DNA from: Tetraselmis striata
Lineage: Eukaryota; Chlorophyta; Chlorodendrophyceae; Chlorodendrales; Chlorodendraceae
Direction of reading: 5' to 3'
Assembly: GCA_006384855.1 (NCBI GenBank)
Contig: VCJN01003490.1
Location: 1-64,000 of the forward strand
DNA length: 64,000 bases
Shown here: in pieces, positions 22,355-33,587 of the stretch
How the letters are laid out: each line of letters begins with the position of its first letter
Position numbering within the stretch: position 1 is the first letter of the stretch
The notes under the pieces: model-generated
The model's input: only the letters and a program-made list of their open reading frames with translations
The model's database searches: none
Told to the model about the DNA's origin: nothing
Translations under genes and position numbers: made by a program

Positions 22355-24925
22355 GTGGAGGCAGAGATGGAGCATGCCATCAACATGGCTACACTCAAGC
22401 AAGGCACTAGGGTGAAACCTCCCGACAACCCACGCACAGCAGCGCGAGTGACCAAGGCGGGGCGCCGTTGGCTGGAGGAGCAGCGCCAAGCGACTCGAGC
22501 GACGGAGCGGGCGGTCGCCAAGTCTCGGCGCCGAGTGTTGGCAGCTGACCACACAGCCCGAGTCGTTGCCGGCGATCACAAGGCTGCCAAACCAAGACCC
22601 CGTCGTGGTAGAGCTGCTACCGGACGCAAGACTGTCAGCGCGGAGTTGACACTTCTGATGTGGCTAGCCCTTTTGGGCCCCGTGTGCTTCGTCGCCACTG
22701 GCGTCGGTTCGCGTGCTGGCGCTGGGCTGATGGCAGATGTCTTCGGTGGAGCGCAAGAGCGTCCTGCGTGGGCCATATCACATGCGGACGGTGTTGACGA
22801 CAAAGTTGCAGCGGACGGATGGAGTCGACGCAGGCAGGCATCTCTCGTGAAGCGCTATGCCGCATACGCCAACGAGAAGCATCTCGGTAAGGAATCACCA
22901 ACGGTGAAGGTAAGGAGCAAGCTCATCAACCCCAAGGGCTGCCAGCAACCTCATCAATGGGCGATATCAGAAGAATGGAAGGACAAGGAGGGCTTCGCAG
23001 CACTAATGGACTCACATCCGGAGTGGTACGCGTGGAGTATGGACGACTTGTGTGCCGTTGACGCCGAGCCCTATGACTTCCAGCTGGTCGACTACAACCA
23101 AGTCATCAAGCGCCAGTATTACCTTGCCCATCTAGAGCAAGAGTGGGCTAACGATTGGGTCAAGAAGTTGGAGAAGGCATGCATCGTGGGCGAGATCGAG
23201 GGCCCTTATGCTGCACCAGTCACCGTGGCGCCGAAGAAGGACGAGCATGGCGCCTGGACCGATCTTCGCTATGTAGTGGACTATCGTGGGCTCAACGAGC
23301 GTACCATCCGCGATCAATACCCGTGTCCGACAGCGGACGAGCTCATGACGCGCATGGAGGGTGCTTCACGATTCACCGCGACTGATTGCACAAAGGCGTT
23401 TCATCAGCGCCGCGTGTCGGACAAGCCGTCCGGACCCGATGGATTGTCAGCGCAGCAACGCCTCGCGTTCCATGCATGCAATCGGCTGCTAACCTTCAAA
23501 CGCATGCCTTTCGGACACAAGAATTGTGTGGCAGCATGGCAACGCATTGTGGATGAAGCGGTCGCTGGTTTGGACTTCGTAGTCGCCTTTGCGGAAAATG
23601 TGCTGATCTTCAGTCATGACGATGAGCAAAAGCACATGCGTCGTGTGCGCATTGTGTTTGATCGACTCAAGGCCCGGGGAGTGCAGATCTCTCCACCCAC
23701 GACACGTCTCGGACTGTCACGAGTGACCTTTCTTGGTCATGTTGTCAGCGGAGCACGCGTGGAGCCTATTACTGACAAGGTGGAGGCCATCAACTCTCTT
23801 CCGGCGCCGAAGAATGTCAGTGATGTGCGCCATTTCCTCGGGATGGCCACCTACTTCTGCCGTTTCTTGGAGAACTTCTCGCTTCTGATGGCCACCTACT
23901 ACTGCCGTTTCTTGGAGAGCTTCTCGCTTGTGAAGGCACCCTTGACAGCTTTGACCAAGAACGATGCGCCGTGGAAATGGGGCGCAGCCGAGCAGCAATC
24001 CTTCGATGCCATTAAGGCCATGCTGGTTTCGGCGCCGGTGCTGCGCCATCCTGATTGGCGTCGCCCGTTTGTGCTTCACACCAATTGGTCTCGAGCTGGA
24101 GTAGGAGCGTGCCTTTCGCAGGTGGACGACAATGGCGTGGAGTATGCCGTGTCTTTTGCGTCGCGTATGAACACCCCAGTGGAGGCAGACCTGTCTAGCT
24201 ACGAGGGAGAGGTCGCCGCGGTCGTGTGGGTTGTTCAACGCTTCGGCTACTACCTGTATGGCAACCACTTCCAGCTCATCACTGACTGCAAGGCCATGGA
24301 GTGGCTGCGGACGACAGCAAGGCTGCGAGGCAAGCTTGCTAGGTGGAGCCTCATCCTTGCGGAGTACGACTTCAGTATCGAGCATCGTCCGGGCAAGGAC
24401 AACACCGTGCCGGACCTGCTCAGTCGGCGTCCAATGCCAGCGTGGCCAGTAAGGGCACCTCAGACGCCGCCGGCACCACCACTGCAATCGCCACTCAGAG
24501 GAAATCGCCAGCCGCGATGGCAGATGCGTCGGCTATGTTTGGTGGCTGCACACCCAGCAAGTGCCTTGGAAGGATGCCCGCGCTACCCTCGGCACATGCA
24601 GCGTTTGCAACACATTGTATCGCAATGGACTTCATGGCAGGTGTCTACGCTAGCCATGAGCTTCATTGGCCTACCTGGGACGTGTGGAGCAGCCCCGTGG
24701 CTATCTCTTACCTGCGAGGTGAGACCACGCCAGCCGACGTGTAAGTGGAGGTGTGGCAGCAGCTTGTGCGCCGCTGCGCCAACTACAACTGGCACAACGA
24801 CAAGGTGTGGCTGCACATTGGAGACACTGCCCGTGAGCTGCCCAAGCCTGAAGAGCGACCACACGCGATTCGCCGAGTGCACGCCAGCATCGGCCACCTT
24901 GGCCGGGACCGCACTTACCAAGTGA
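22355..24925 (+). pseudogene. Ty3/gypsy reverse transcriptase and RNase H, catalytically damaged
   Basis: The long frame encodes a gypsy RT: PYAAPVTVAPKK, LRYVVDYRGLNERT, the first catalytic Asp in TATDCTKAFHQ, RMPFGHKN, FLGHVVS, and VRHFLGMATYFCRF. The YxDD box, however, reads FAENVLIF, so both active-site Asp are gone. A 48-bp tandem duplication repeats the MATYxCRFLExFSL segment (around 23845-23935). The RNase H domain follows (FVLHTNWS, where the usual Asp is Asn; YEGEVAAVVW; LITDCKAMEWL). From about 24450 the frame leaves the pol reading and the rest is off-frame sequence. The element could not reverse-transcribe itself. Confidence 0.85.
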
Positions 24926-26111
24926 TGGCCCGCCACTTTGTGTGGCCGTGCATGGACAAAGACGTCGGCGCCATGGTCAAGCAGCGCCGCGCCTGCGATC
25001 GCGTCAACGCGTCGTTCAACCAGAAGCACGATCGTCTCAAGCCCATGCCACTGTTTTGGGCTCTTCTATCGCTTCCGCGTGGACTTAGCCGGACCGCTGC
25101 CGACTAGCAGCGAAGGCCACAAGTACGTGATCGTCATCGTGGAGCACTTCAACAAGTGAATCGAGCTGGTGCCTGTCCGCGACCTCGAGACGTCTACGAC
25201 TGCCAAGGCGTTCCATGAGCGCGTGTTGGCCCATTGTGGAGCACCCGTGGAGGTCGTCACAGACAATGGCAATGAATACCAAGGCGCGTTCCGCGAGCAG
25301 TTGGAGCGCCATGGCATTCAGCGTGGACATTCCGCCGGGGCATCCCAAGCCAATGGCATGGCCGATCGAGCGCATCGTTCAAGTCTTGAAGGTGGCACTT
25401 CGGAAAGTTGTGCCAACCCTCGGCACTGCCTCTTGGCACTCAAGGATGCCAGTGATCGAGTTTGGCTATTGCGTCAGCAAGCAAGCAACGACCGGCTACA
25501 TCAACCCGTACTTTCTTCTGTTTGGCCGTGATCATGTGGCGTCGGACCAGGTTCGCGCGCTGCTGGAGGAGCCGGTCGACATGGATAACGACATTGCGGT
25601 CATCAACCTCATCACACAACGAGCCGATATGCTGAGGGCTGCCATGCCTAAGGCATTCGAGAGGGCGTTGCAAGCTCAACAACGCGATGTGGTGCGCTAC
25701 CGCAAGGTCCGGCGCGACGATGTGCAACCTCGGCGTCACCGCTTCGAGACCGGCAGCTACGTCTATGTGGCGCAGCCCCCGCTCAACACCCTAGACGTCC
25801 GTACCGCCCGCACCATCCTGCGTGTTGTGGAGATCTTGGACTCCGGATGGCTGCGTTTGTCCGGATCCGATGGCAACGAGATTCAGATGCACATGGACAA
25901 CTGCGCGCCGTGCCACTTGTCCAACCTTGTGCCGGCACGGTACGGCCGCGGCATGCCAGCATGCAAAGGTTGTGGCAGCGATAGCATTGCAGCCCCACGA
26001 CTCATCTGCGACAAGTGCCAAGCCATGTGGCATGTGGCGTGCGCCAAGGCAGAGTTACATCCTGGCGAGGAGTGGCTATGCCCGGACTGCGCGCCGCCAC
26101 TACGCCGCTAA
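24745..26111 (+). pseudogene. Gypsy integrase with C-terminal PHD finger, frame-broken
   Basis: The integrase is spread over three frames. The zinc region reads HASIGHLGRDRTYQ with the first Cys of the CxxC pair lost (KQRRACDR). The core has Asp in RVDLAGPLP and VVTDNGNEY. Between them, a TGA at 25157-25159 replaces the Trp of the usual KWIE stretch. After another frame change the frame at 25365-26111 continues with GYINPYFLLFGRD and RFETGSYVYVAQPP, the usual SH3-like end of gypsy integrases. It closes with CKGC...CDKC...WHVAC...CPDC near 25960-26090, a C4HC3 PHD finger. PHD fingers read histone H3 tails; chromodomains are the more familiar targeting module at this position. Confidence 0.75.
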
Positions 26112-26229
26112 CGCCGCAGCATGATATGCTGTCTCCAGACAAGCCATCTTCAAATCATCAGCCAACATCATCTTTTCTTCATGTCGTCGGCCGTGCACTT
26201 CCGTCTTGGACTCAACACCCGTGGCGTTG

Positions 26230-26242
26230 AGTGGGGGGGAGT
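26230..26242 (+). promoter_or_regulatory. Polypurine tract of the gypsy element
   Basis: GAGTGGGGGGGAG lies about 120 bp after the integrase stop and directly before the probable 3' LTR, as expected for the plus-strand primer of reverse transcription. Confidence 0.5.
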
Positions 26243-27550
26243 ATGCAGTGCGTCGCCGACAGCTTACCATCACCATCCCATTTCTCTTTTTCCTACGACA
26301 ATTGTCACAGCATACAACGTTTCAGCGTACGCATGCGCGCGTACGAGGACGTGCTTACTTGGCATACCGTCAAATACTCGTCGCCTGTCATGCGGGCATC
26401 ACTTTTAGTACTGGCAGTACTGCTTTGTATGTGTATGCCTGATGTCCAATCAAGCAGTCACCTGTGGCGTAACAACTAGCTGTCCGTCGCTCAGCTCTCA
26501 CACCTAGAACCACCGACATACCTAGGGCCCGTACCAACGGCTAACTGCCGCCAACCACGGTGCCCGTACATACCAATAGCGCGTGAGAAGGTCTAGGGGC
26601 TTAGTCGGCTAGCGCGCCCGCGGGATGCCTTTAGCATCCTGTCGGCGCGCTGCCCACCCACTGTTTGGCTTTCCAAACGTCTCATGCCCACCCATCTTGT
26701 AACCACGCTACTACACCACAAACACCTCGGATCTGTGCACATCACACCTGCACGTGCCTCGAGCGTTGCTGTCCTTCAGGGGCAGTACAACATGCTGTCG
26801 AGCTGCGAGTGATATCGCGCAGCAAGCAACGGTGGTGAGTCGCGGTTACGCCTGTGTTGTTTGCGTCGTGACGCCCGTCTTGCTTTACCTCTTGTGAACC
26901 CGTCGTACCGACTGCCTGGGCTTGTCGACCGACCGACCGACCGACCGATTAGCGTACCGAACGTGCCTGATCAGCACTGGCTTGCTTGTTGCTATACGCG
27001 AGCAGTCGATACTGCGCGTCGTCGTCGAGTCGTGTCGTGATACCGTATGTGTGCGCATATGCTCGCGTGCGGGCACTCGTAGTGCATTCGCGAAAGGCAT
27101 GTCGTGCGGCACAGGGTGAGGAGTGCTTGACGTATTTCGCGTCGATCGACCACACACACACACACCTCTGTCACGCCGAGTAACCAAGCAACTCGCATGC
27201 GTGCGTAGTGCCGGCCAATAGGGCCGACGGCACTGTGAGACGTACTCCTACTAGAGTCATAGGAACAGAGGCCAAGAGTCAGCACGTCTTAGACACGTAC
27301 ATAGACTAAGAGGTCAGGACACGTATATAAGACCACATGCATGTTAGTCTGTTAAGCGGCGCCGACAGTTTACCATCACCATCCCATTTCTCTTTTTCCT
27401 ACCACACTGCTGTATAAATTCTTGCTCGTCCGCGCGCGTGTCAGTTGCCTTGTTTGCTTGCGGGAGTCAGTTTCCTCTGGCGCCGCGGCGCCCGCGCGCC
27501 TTGTAGTGTACTCAATATCAAGCCCGCGTTCGTCCGCACGCCGGCCTATC
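26243..27550 (+). repeat. Probable 3' LTR, followed by the start of a second LTR
   Basis: The stretch GCCGACAG-TTACCATCACCATCCC-ATTTCTCTTTTTCCTAC occurs at about 26255-26300 and again at 27361-27402. This suggests a roughly 1.1-kb LTR (26243-27348) followed by a partial second copy cut off at 27550 by DIRS-like element A. A TATAAATT box lies in the second copy (27412). (ACCG)n at 26931 and a short CA repeat at 27151 are inside. No matching 5' LTR was found upstream of gag. Confidence 0.4.
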
Positions 27551-27746
27551 TGGTCATATTGATAATTATAGAGGTTTGAATTGCACGGGGCTAAGTACGA
27601 CGGGTATTACCCGACATTACAATTCCGCCATACGTGGCTAGTACGCTACTGCCGTGTGCCCACGTCCATCCCTCACCCCGATATGACGCCCCGCGACGCG
27701 GCGGTGTCTCCACCTTCTGCCTTTGCGCCAGCTTCGAGCTAGCGCA
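27551..27746 (+). repeat. Element A, left terminal repeat A1
   Basis: It matches 31761-31956 with few differences, starting TGGTCATA and ending near GCCAGCTTC.AGCTAGCGCAAC. Confidence 0.8.
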
Positions 27747-27850
27747 ACGGCATCGAGACTCTCGCAGTCTCGTAAGGTGACACACGATCTCACAACAACG
27801 TTCGACGCCTGCCGCTCGCCGCGACTGCAATAACGACAGCATGTCGTACT

Positions 27851-28860
27851 ATGGACAACACCCGGTTGCATGACGACCTGTACGATTCGGAGGGGTGCAG
27901 TGGAGGCAACGCCGCGAGTTCGACGACTGACACCGCTAGCCTCACTGCGCTGGTGCAGCGGATGCTGCTGCGACTCGACGAGCTAGACTCCCGCACCTCT
28001 GCCATTCAACAACCACCTTCGCAGAAACCTATTCCCGCGACGCCAGCCGACGGCCTCGAGGGTGACGACGAGGAGGACGACCCTCCCCCCGGTTTCCCTG
28101 CAAAATATCCAGGCCACGCGGCGTTCATCGACCCGCGCGACTGGCTGGATCGATTACCTGCCGCGGGCAAATGCCGAGTCTATGCCCCTTGTAGGACTCA
28201 CCAACCCCGGGCGGTGGAACCCACGCAACGACGAGTGGGACCGCTACCTCACCGACGAGAAGAAGCACGCGACGCGCGACGAGTATCGCAACCTGCTGTG
28301 CTATGTTTACCGCTGCCGCGCACGCGGCGCTCACGGATGCTGTGGCAACGCTTCGCGCGAAAAACGCCGCCGCTCGCGACACCGCGGACGCCAACGACCT
28401 ACTCGACTCCGCGATTCGCACGATCGCGACGTGCGGGCAGGCTGCTGAAGACCGGCTCACCTACCTCCGGCGTTTCAAGTGCAAGAAGGCGCTTACCGGC
28501 GAGGGGCGAGTCGCCGAGCGCCTCGTCTACTCCCGCTTCTTCGACACCACCGCCGCCGAGCGCTCCAGCAATGGCGTCGACGGCCTCCTCAACGCCCTGG
28601 ACGACAAAAGACTCGAGGTCAGCCTCCACCAGGCGGCCAAGGCGCAGGCCGCTGCGAAGTTCAAGGGCAGCGGCAGCGGCGGGAGCGGATGCGGCAGCGG
28701 CAACATCCGCATCAAGGAGCAAGAGCGTGCAGAACACGCAGACCGCGCCACAAAGGAGAGGGCGGACAAAAACAAAGACAAAGACAAGATCAAGGGCAAG
28801 CCTCAGCCCGGCAACCCTGCGAGGACGAATACTACCCCGCAGACCGAGGAGCAGAACTGA
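27851..28860 (+). pseudogene. Element A gag-like protein, two frameshifts
   Basis: Starts MDNTRLHDDLYD and runs through three frames (27851-28160, about 28150-28310, 28303-28860). The C-terminal part (AEDRLTYLRRFKCKKA, LDDKRLEVSLHQAAKAQAAAKF) aligns by eye with the gag of element B (LDQLRRAFDDKTLEISLSAAGKARAAAAF). It ends in a Lys/Gln-rich basic tail and has no CCHC knuckle. The role is probably RNA binding and packaging. Confidence 0.6.
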
Positions 28861-28884
28861 CGGTGTGCCCCGCCGTTCCGAGTC

Positions 28885-30870
28885 ATGCTACCCAAGTTCA
28901 AGCTACATGCGACACCGCGTCCGGCGTCAATGGCGGCAATGGCAAGACATCGGGGCGAGCGATCAAGTCCTACGGTGGATCCAGGAGGGCGTCCGGATCC
29001 CCTATTCCCCTTCAAGCACAACCGCCCCCCACCCAACTTCCACAACGGCATCAGCATGCAGGACGCTACCCCAGCGCTGCTCACCTTCCTCGAGGGCGAG
29101 CTTGCCCGCTTCGTGGAGTCCGGCGCGTGGGAGTTTGGCACCTACCGCAAGTGGGTGTCAATACTCTTTTTAGTACCCAAGCCCGGCGTCAACCAGTGGC
29201 GCTGCATCATCGACCTCCGCGTGCTCAACTCTTACTGTGTGCGCAAGCGGCCCAAGATGGAGACCCTACTGGGAGTGCGCCACCTAACCAAAAAGGGAGA
29301 CTAAATGTTCTCCTTCGACCTCCAAGACGGCTTCTATGCTCTAGGCATCGCAGAGGCGGACCGAGACTACTTCGCCGTGGACGTCCGAGGTCAGCTCTAC
29401 ATGTTCGCGGGTTTGCCAATGGGCTGGAGCCTCTCGCCCTATTACTTCGTCACGCTCACCCAAGTATTCATCACCCACCTGCGGAAACCCGAGCCCGAGC
29501 CCCCCCTCATCGTCTACAGCCCACACGGAGCAAGCGCTATCTCCGGCGGACCAGGTGGAGGGGGGCGCGCATCCTACCTTACGTGGACGACTTCCTCCTC
29601 TTCTCCGCATCGATGGAGCAGGCGCTCCACCTCCGTCAACGGCTCGCCAGCCTCCTCGACGCCTTGGGGCTGCAGCGGAACCCCACAAAGGGCTTTTGGG
29701 AGCCCTGCCAGTTCGGCAGGCACATGGGGGTGGAGATCAACTCAGCGTCCGGCATGTTCTACGCACCGGCAGACAAGCTGAACCGGCTCTCCCGGCGGGC
29801 CACCCGGCTCATCGGCCTCGACACGCGGAACGCCAGGTGGCTCCCAGTGCGCGAGCTGCAATCACTGGCAGGGCAGGCGCAGTACCTCTTTCTGGCGATC
29901 CCGGCCGCAAGATTCTTCATGCGGAAGCTCCACTCCGTGGGCGCGTCCGGATGACGCCACAGCTCCGCCGCGACCTACAGTGGTGGACATCGGTGCCCAG
30001 TCAGTCCAACGGCAAGCCCATCCACCGCCCGGTGGAGACGGCTTATCTGCACACCGACAGCTCAGGCTACGGGTGGGGCGGGGTGTTGAACGGCAGGCTA
30101 GAGGCGCGGGGATTCTGGAGCTCGGCGGACGAGCGCCAACACATCACCTGGAAGGAGCTCAAAGCGGTCCGACTTGCCGTGGAAAGCTTCCTCCCCAACC
30201 TCGCCGGGCGCGACGTCCTCATGCACGAGGACAACCATGCGGTACGTCACGTTCTATCGGGCCTAACCTCACGCTCTCCCGAGATGATGGCCGAGCTGCG
30301 ACGACTCTGGTGCTTGCTGGACTCGCACGGCATCCACATGCGCGCGGTACATTCGCTCGGTAGCGAATATCTGGGCGGACCGTCTCAGCCGGCACCTCGA
30401 CAGCGACGATTGGTAACTCGACCCCCTTCTGTTCGCGGAACTGGAGAGCCGGTTCGGCCCTCATTCTATCGACCGCTTCGCGTCCGCCCTCAACACCCTG
30501 CTCCCCCGCTACAACGCGGCGTGGTTGGACCCTACGTGCGAGGCGGTGGACTCGTTGCGCCTGCCGGATGCGGACTGGCGCCGCGAAAACAACTGGTGCA
30601 ACGCACCCTGGCCCCTGCTACCCGACCTCGTGCAGAAGCTGCAGCATATTGGCGCAGCGGCGACCGTCGTCGCCCCGCGATGGGAGGGCAGGGCGTGGCA
30701 CCAGGCACTCACCGAGATGGGAGTGGAGGAGCTCACGGTGGCGCCGCGCGCCGGTTTGTTCCGACCGGGACGGCGGGACGGGCGAGGTATGATCGGCATG
30801 CCTCATTGGCCCGTGACATTTTTCCGCGTTCCCTTCCGGCATGGGTCTACCTGCGCCGAGGGGCCGTAAG
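28885..30870 (+). pseudogene. Element A reverse transcriptase and RNase H, interrupted
   Basis: Frame 1 holds WVSILFLVPKPG, CIIDLRVLN and DLQDGFYALGI but carries a TAA at 29302-29304 just before the catalytic block. The frame then shifts and ILPYVDDFLLF (intact YVDD) follows near 29580. A second shift leads into RNase H (YLHTDSSGYGWGG, WKELKAVRLAV, MHEDNHAV near 30040-30240). A third leads to a conserved extension (WRRENNWCNAPWPLL, VVAPRWEGRAWH; 30525-30869) also present in element B. Confidence 0.8.
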
Positions 30871-30883
30871 TGCTACGCTATCC

Positions 30884-31720
30884 ATGTTTGCGGGCAACGG
30901 CCACCAACTGCCGGCTGCACGTGCGGCACCTGTACGAGCTGCAGCGGTGAATTACCGCGTCGAGGTCGCGAGCTGTACAACACCATGGGCTGATTCGATG
31001 CGCCCGTACATGACACGGGTTCTAGGGTCTGACACCCTTGGCGTCCAAACCCTGGAGCTCCTATCAGGGGCGTTTGCGCCGGCCACTGCGGCGCCTTACG
31101 ACAGTCGCATGAAGCAATGTTTCCGTTTATGCGAAGAGGAGCAGCGACCGGCCCTAGCTGCTGACCCCGGGACTATGGCACGGTACATCACGTGGTTGGG
31201 CAACCTGGGGACGATCAAAGCCTCTAGCGTGCAGCCTTACCTGTCGGCCGTCAACAACTTCTTCAAGGACCACGGCCGGGAGCCGATGGCTCTGGGCGAT
31301 CTGGTGAGCAGGGTCCGCAAGGGCCTTGCGGCGTCGCAGGTGTTCGCCTGCGGCCGCGTGCTGGCGGCGCGATGGGCCATCAACCAGCGCGAGGGGCAGG
31401 CCAAATGGACGGCGGACACCCTCACCGACTGCTTGCAACTGGTGCTGACAGTAGTGCACGAGCCCCCCCCCCCCCCCCCCCCCCACCCTGCGGGGTTCGC
31501 GTGGACGTCCCACTCCCTCCGCAAGGGGGCCACAACAGCCGCGTACGTGATCGGCGTGACGACGCAAAAGATCAAGTACTTCGGCGGCTGGGCGATGGAG
31601 TAGTCCAGCGTGGTGCTCGACTACATCGACCCAACAGTGCTGCCGTGTCCGGCAGCATGGCACCTCTTTGGCTGGATGACCCCATGGGGCGGTCAACCAA
31701 CCAGACTGCCACGCCAAATG
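30884..31720 (+). pseudogene. Element A tyrosine recombinase, middle deleted
   Basis: The N-terminal SAM-like part (TLELLSGAFAPATAAPYDSRMKQCF, YITWLGNLGTIKASSVQPYLSAVNNFF) is intact. About 150 residues carrying the first catalytic Arg are then missing: sequence jumps across a run of C at 31466-31485 straight to HSLRKGATTAA (the H-x-x-R box) and GGWAME. A TAG at 31601-31603 precedes VLDYIDPT, which holds the nucleophilic Tyr. The recombinase is therefore inactive. Confidence 0.8.
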
Positions 31721-31728
31721 GCGACATG

Positions 31729-31956
31729 ATGGCAAAACTGCGAGCCCCCTGCTTTACTAATGGTCATACTGAGAATTTTAGAGGTTTGAATTGCACGGGG
31801 CTAAGTACGACGGGTGTTACCCGACGTTACAATTCCGCCATACGCGACTAGTACGCTACTGCCGTGTGCCCACGTCCATCCCTCACCTCGATATGACGCC
31901 CCGCGACGCGGCGGTGTCTCCACCTTCTGCCTTTGCGCCAGCTTCCAGCTAGCGCA
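31729..31956 (+). repeat. Element A, internal B1 and A2 repeats
   Basis: B1 (about 31729-31760) is followed directly by A2 (31761-31956). B2 follows at about 32034-32074. Confidence 0.7.
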
Positions 31957-32093
31957 ACCCACCCTTCCCAACCCTTATTTCATGCGTGCTTTGGGGCCTG
32001 AGCCCATGTGCCAAACGTTGTAAGAGATCTGACACTTTTTTGGCAAAACTGCGAGCCCTGTGCTTTGCAAATGGGATATTCGAGCATACGGTT

Positions 32094-32300
32094 ATACCCG
32101 GGTTCGATTCCTGGCCGATGTACTTCGGCAATATCGGCCCGGCGTGTCCCGGGTTTACCCGGCTGATGCATTAGCCCATTAACCCCGATTTCGGGGTTCG
32201 AATGAGGCAATGGTCTACGGGCTATGCCAGACCTACGACTGCAGTTGGCGCATGAGGTCAAGTGCTGGGGCGGCTTCGGCCGATGTCCCGGGGCGAACTA
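32094..32300 (+). mobile_element. tRNA-derived SINE, copy 2 (5' part replaced)
   Basis: The B box GGGTTCGATTCC and the full body described for the SINE at 20 kb are present (TTCGGCAATATCGGC, GGGTTTACCCGG, GACTGCAGTTGGCGC, GGGGCGGCTTCGGCCGATGTCCC). The A-box part is not recognisable, apparently lost where DIRS-like element A ends. Confidence 0.6.
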
Positions 32301-32890
32301 TATTTTAATTTTACGGTTATACCGTACGACTATCTACGGTACGCTCGCTGGCTGGCTGGCTGGCCCTGCACTACGCCGAGGCTTTCTTGGTGGAGCTCGC
32401 GAAAGCTAGCCACACACACACTGGCCAAAAAATCGGCCAGCTCTTGTCTGCGTGGCGCCGCCGTTTCTCCTTGATCATCAACATGGCACATGCAGACAAC
32501 GTTCTTGGCGGGGTCGCGGCCGCGCGTGCGGCACGTGATGGTGCTCCTGCGCCTGCGTCGCGTCGCTCGTCGGCATGTGTTGCTATGACCCGGGTCATTG
32601 GCTGCAAGCGTCCTCGCCGCGGCTGATAGCCTACCCCGAGCGAGGCGGGGGTCCCTTTGGTTCCTGGCAGCTAAGTGACTTCGTGGTTCCCTTGGCTCCT
32701 TCAAGGTTCTTGGCTCCACGTCCTCCCGCCCGGCCTTGGTTTCAGGCTTATTATGTCTCTCTTTTGCTGGCAACCTTTCATAGCTGCTGTTAGTTCTGTT
32801 TGTAGTGCGCTTTTGTGAAAGCCCTTATGTAAATACAACATCTACGGTACGAGGTTGTCGCAACCCTATGGCAGGATACGCCCATTTGCC
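32301..32890. other. Intergenic stretch, nothing assignable
   Basis: No supported gene. It contains a (CTGG)n patch at 32350 and a short ACAC run at 32411. Small open frames occur on both strands without domain content. Confidence 0.4.
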
Positions 32891-33155
32891 AGTAATTGTT
32901 TTCCTTTTGAGAAATCTACATCCCGCTGCGCGCCGTCTGACTTTGCTGATTGACGATATATATACGGATATGTATTAATTTAATAAAGATGAATTCTTGA
33001 AATAACGCGGATTTCTCCTTGATGCCAGTAATTATTTTCCTGTTGAGAAATCTACATCCCGCTGCGCGCCGTCTGTCTTTGCTGATTGACGATATACGGA
33101 TATGTATTATTTAATAAAGATGAATTCTTGAAATAACGCGGATTTCTCCCTGATA
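32891..33155. repeat. Tandem duplication, about 134 bp x 2
   Basis: CCAGTAATT...GATTTCTCCTTGATG at 32891-33024 is repeated at 33025-33155 with scattered changes (for example TATATATACGG becomes TATACGG). The unit is AT-richer than its surroundings. Confidence 0.75.
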
Positions 33156-33269
33156 GATATCGGCAGCGCGCACGCAGTCAAATGCCACAATAATTAAAAA
33201 TAACATTTTAAAGCATGGGAAAAACCAGCGCAGGGAAAAGTCAGCTTTTTCCCGCAGCATATAATTTGC

Positions 33270-33382
33270 ATATAACCCTGTTCCGCGGGTTGGGACTTGC
33301 CCCAACTCGCATTACTCGAATGGGCCGACGCCCAAACGGGTAGGGCGGACCTTTCGTGGTCAGTGCCGGGTATTTTGATCAT
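33270..33382 (+). pseudogene. Plus-strand LINE fragment, left half
   Basis: Encodes the LINE C-terminus (LALLEWADAQTGRADLSWS then VPGILIMAVF), the inverted twin of 33594-33695. It stops abruptly where the poly-T (minus-strand A tail) of the other LINE starts. Its continuation (3' UTR and A tail) is found at 40577-40855. Confidence 0.65.
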
Positions 33383-33587
33383 GGCAGTTTTTTTTCCGCC
33401 CCCGGGACATGACTGGCACCACTGAAACCCTTGCAGCGTCTCTACGACGGCCGTTTAGGCAGCAATCCAGTTACGGAAAGCCTTGGGTAGGCGACGCTCC
33501 GTTATAGTCATCAAGCAAATTGCCGAAGCATTCTGCAAGACTAATTGGAGGCCAGTGACGGAATTTCCAACACTGTTGGATCACCGT

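Larger units (their letters stand above)
27551..32074 (+). mobile_element. DIRS/Ngaro-like tyrosine-recombinase retrotransposon A
   Basis: Split direct repeats define the element. A1 (27551-27746) and A2 (31761-31956) are about 196-bp near-identical copies. B1 (about 31729-31760) and B2 (about 32034-32074) share GGCAAAACTGCGAGCCC. The order A1-ORFs-B1-A2-B2 is the hallmark of PAT/Ngaro-type elements, which integrate through a circular intermediate using a tyrosine recombinase instead of a DDE integrase. The coding part holds gag, RT, RNase H and a damaged recombinase. It has several frameshifts and stops, so it is not autonomous. Confidence 0.8.
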
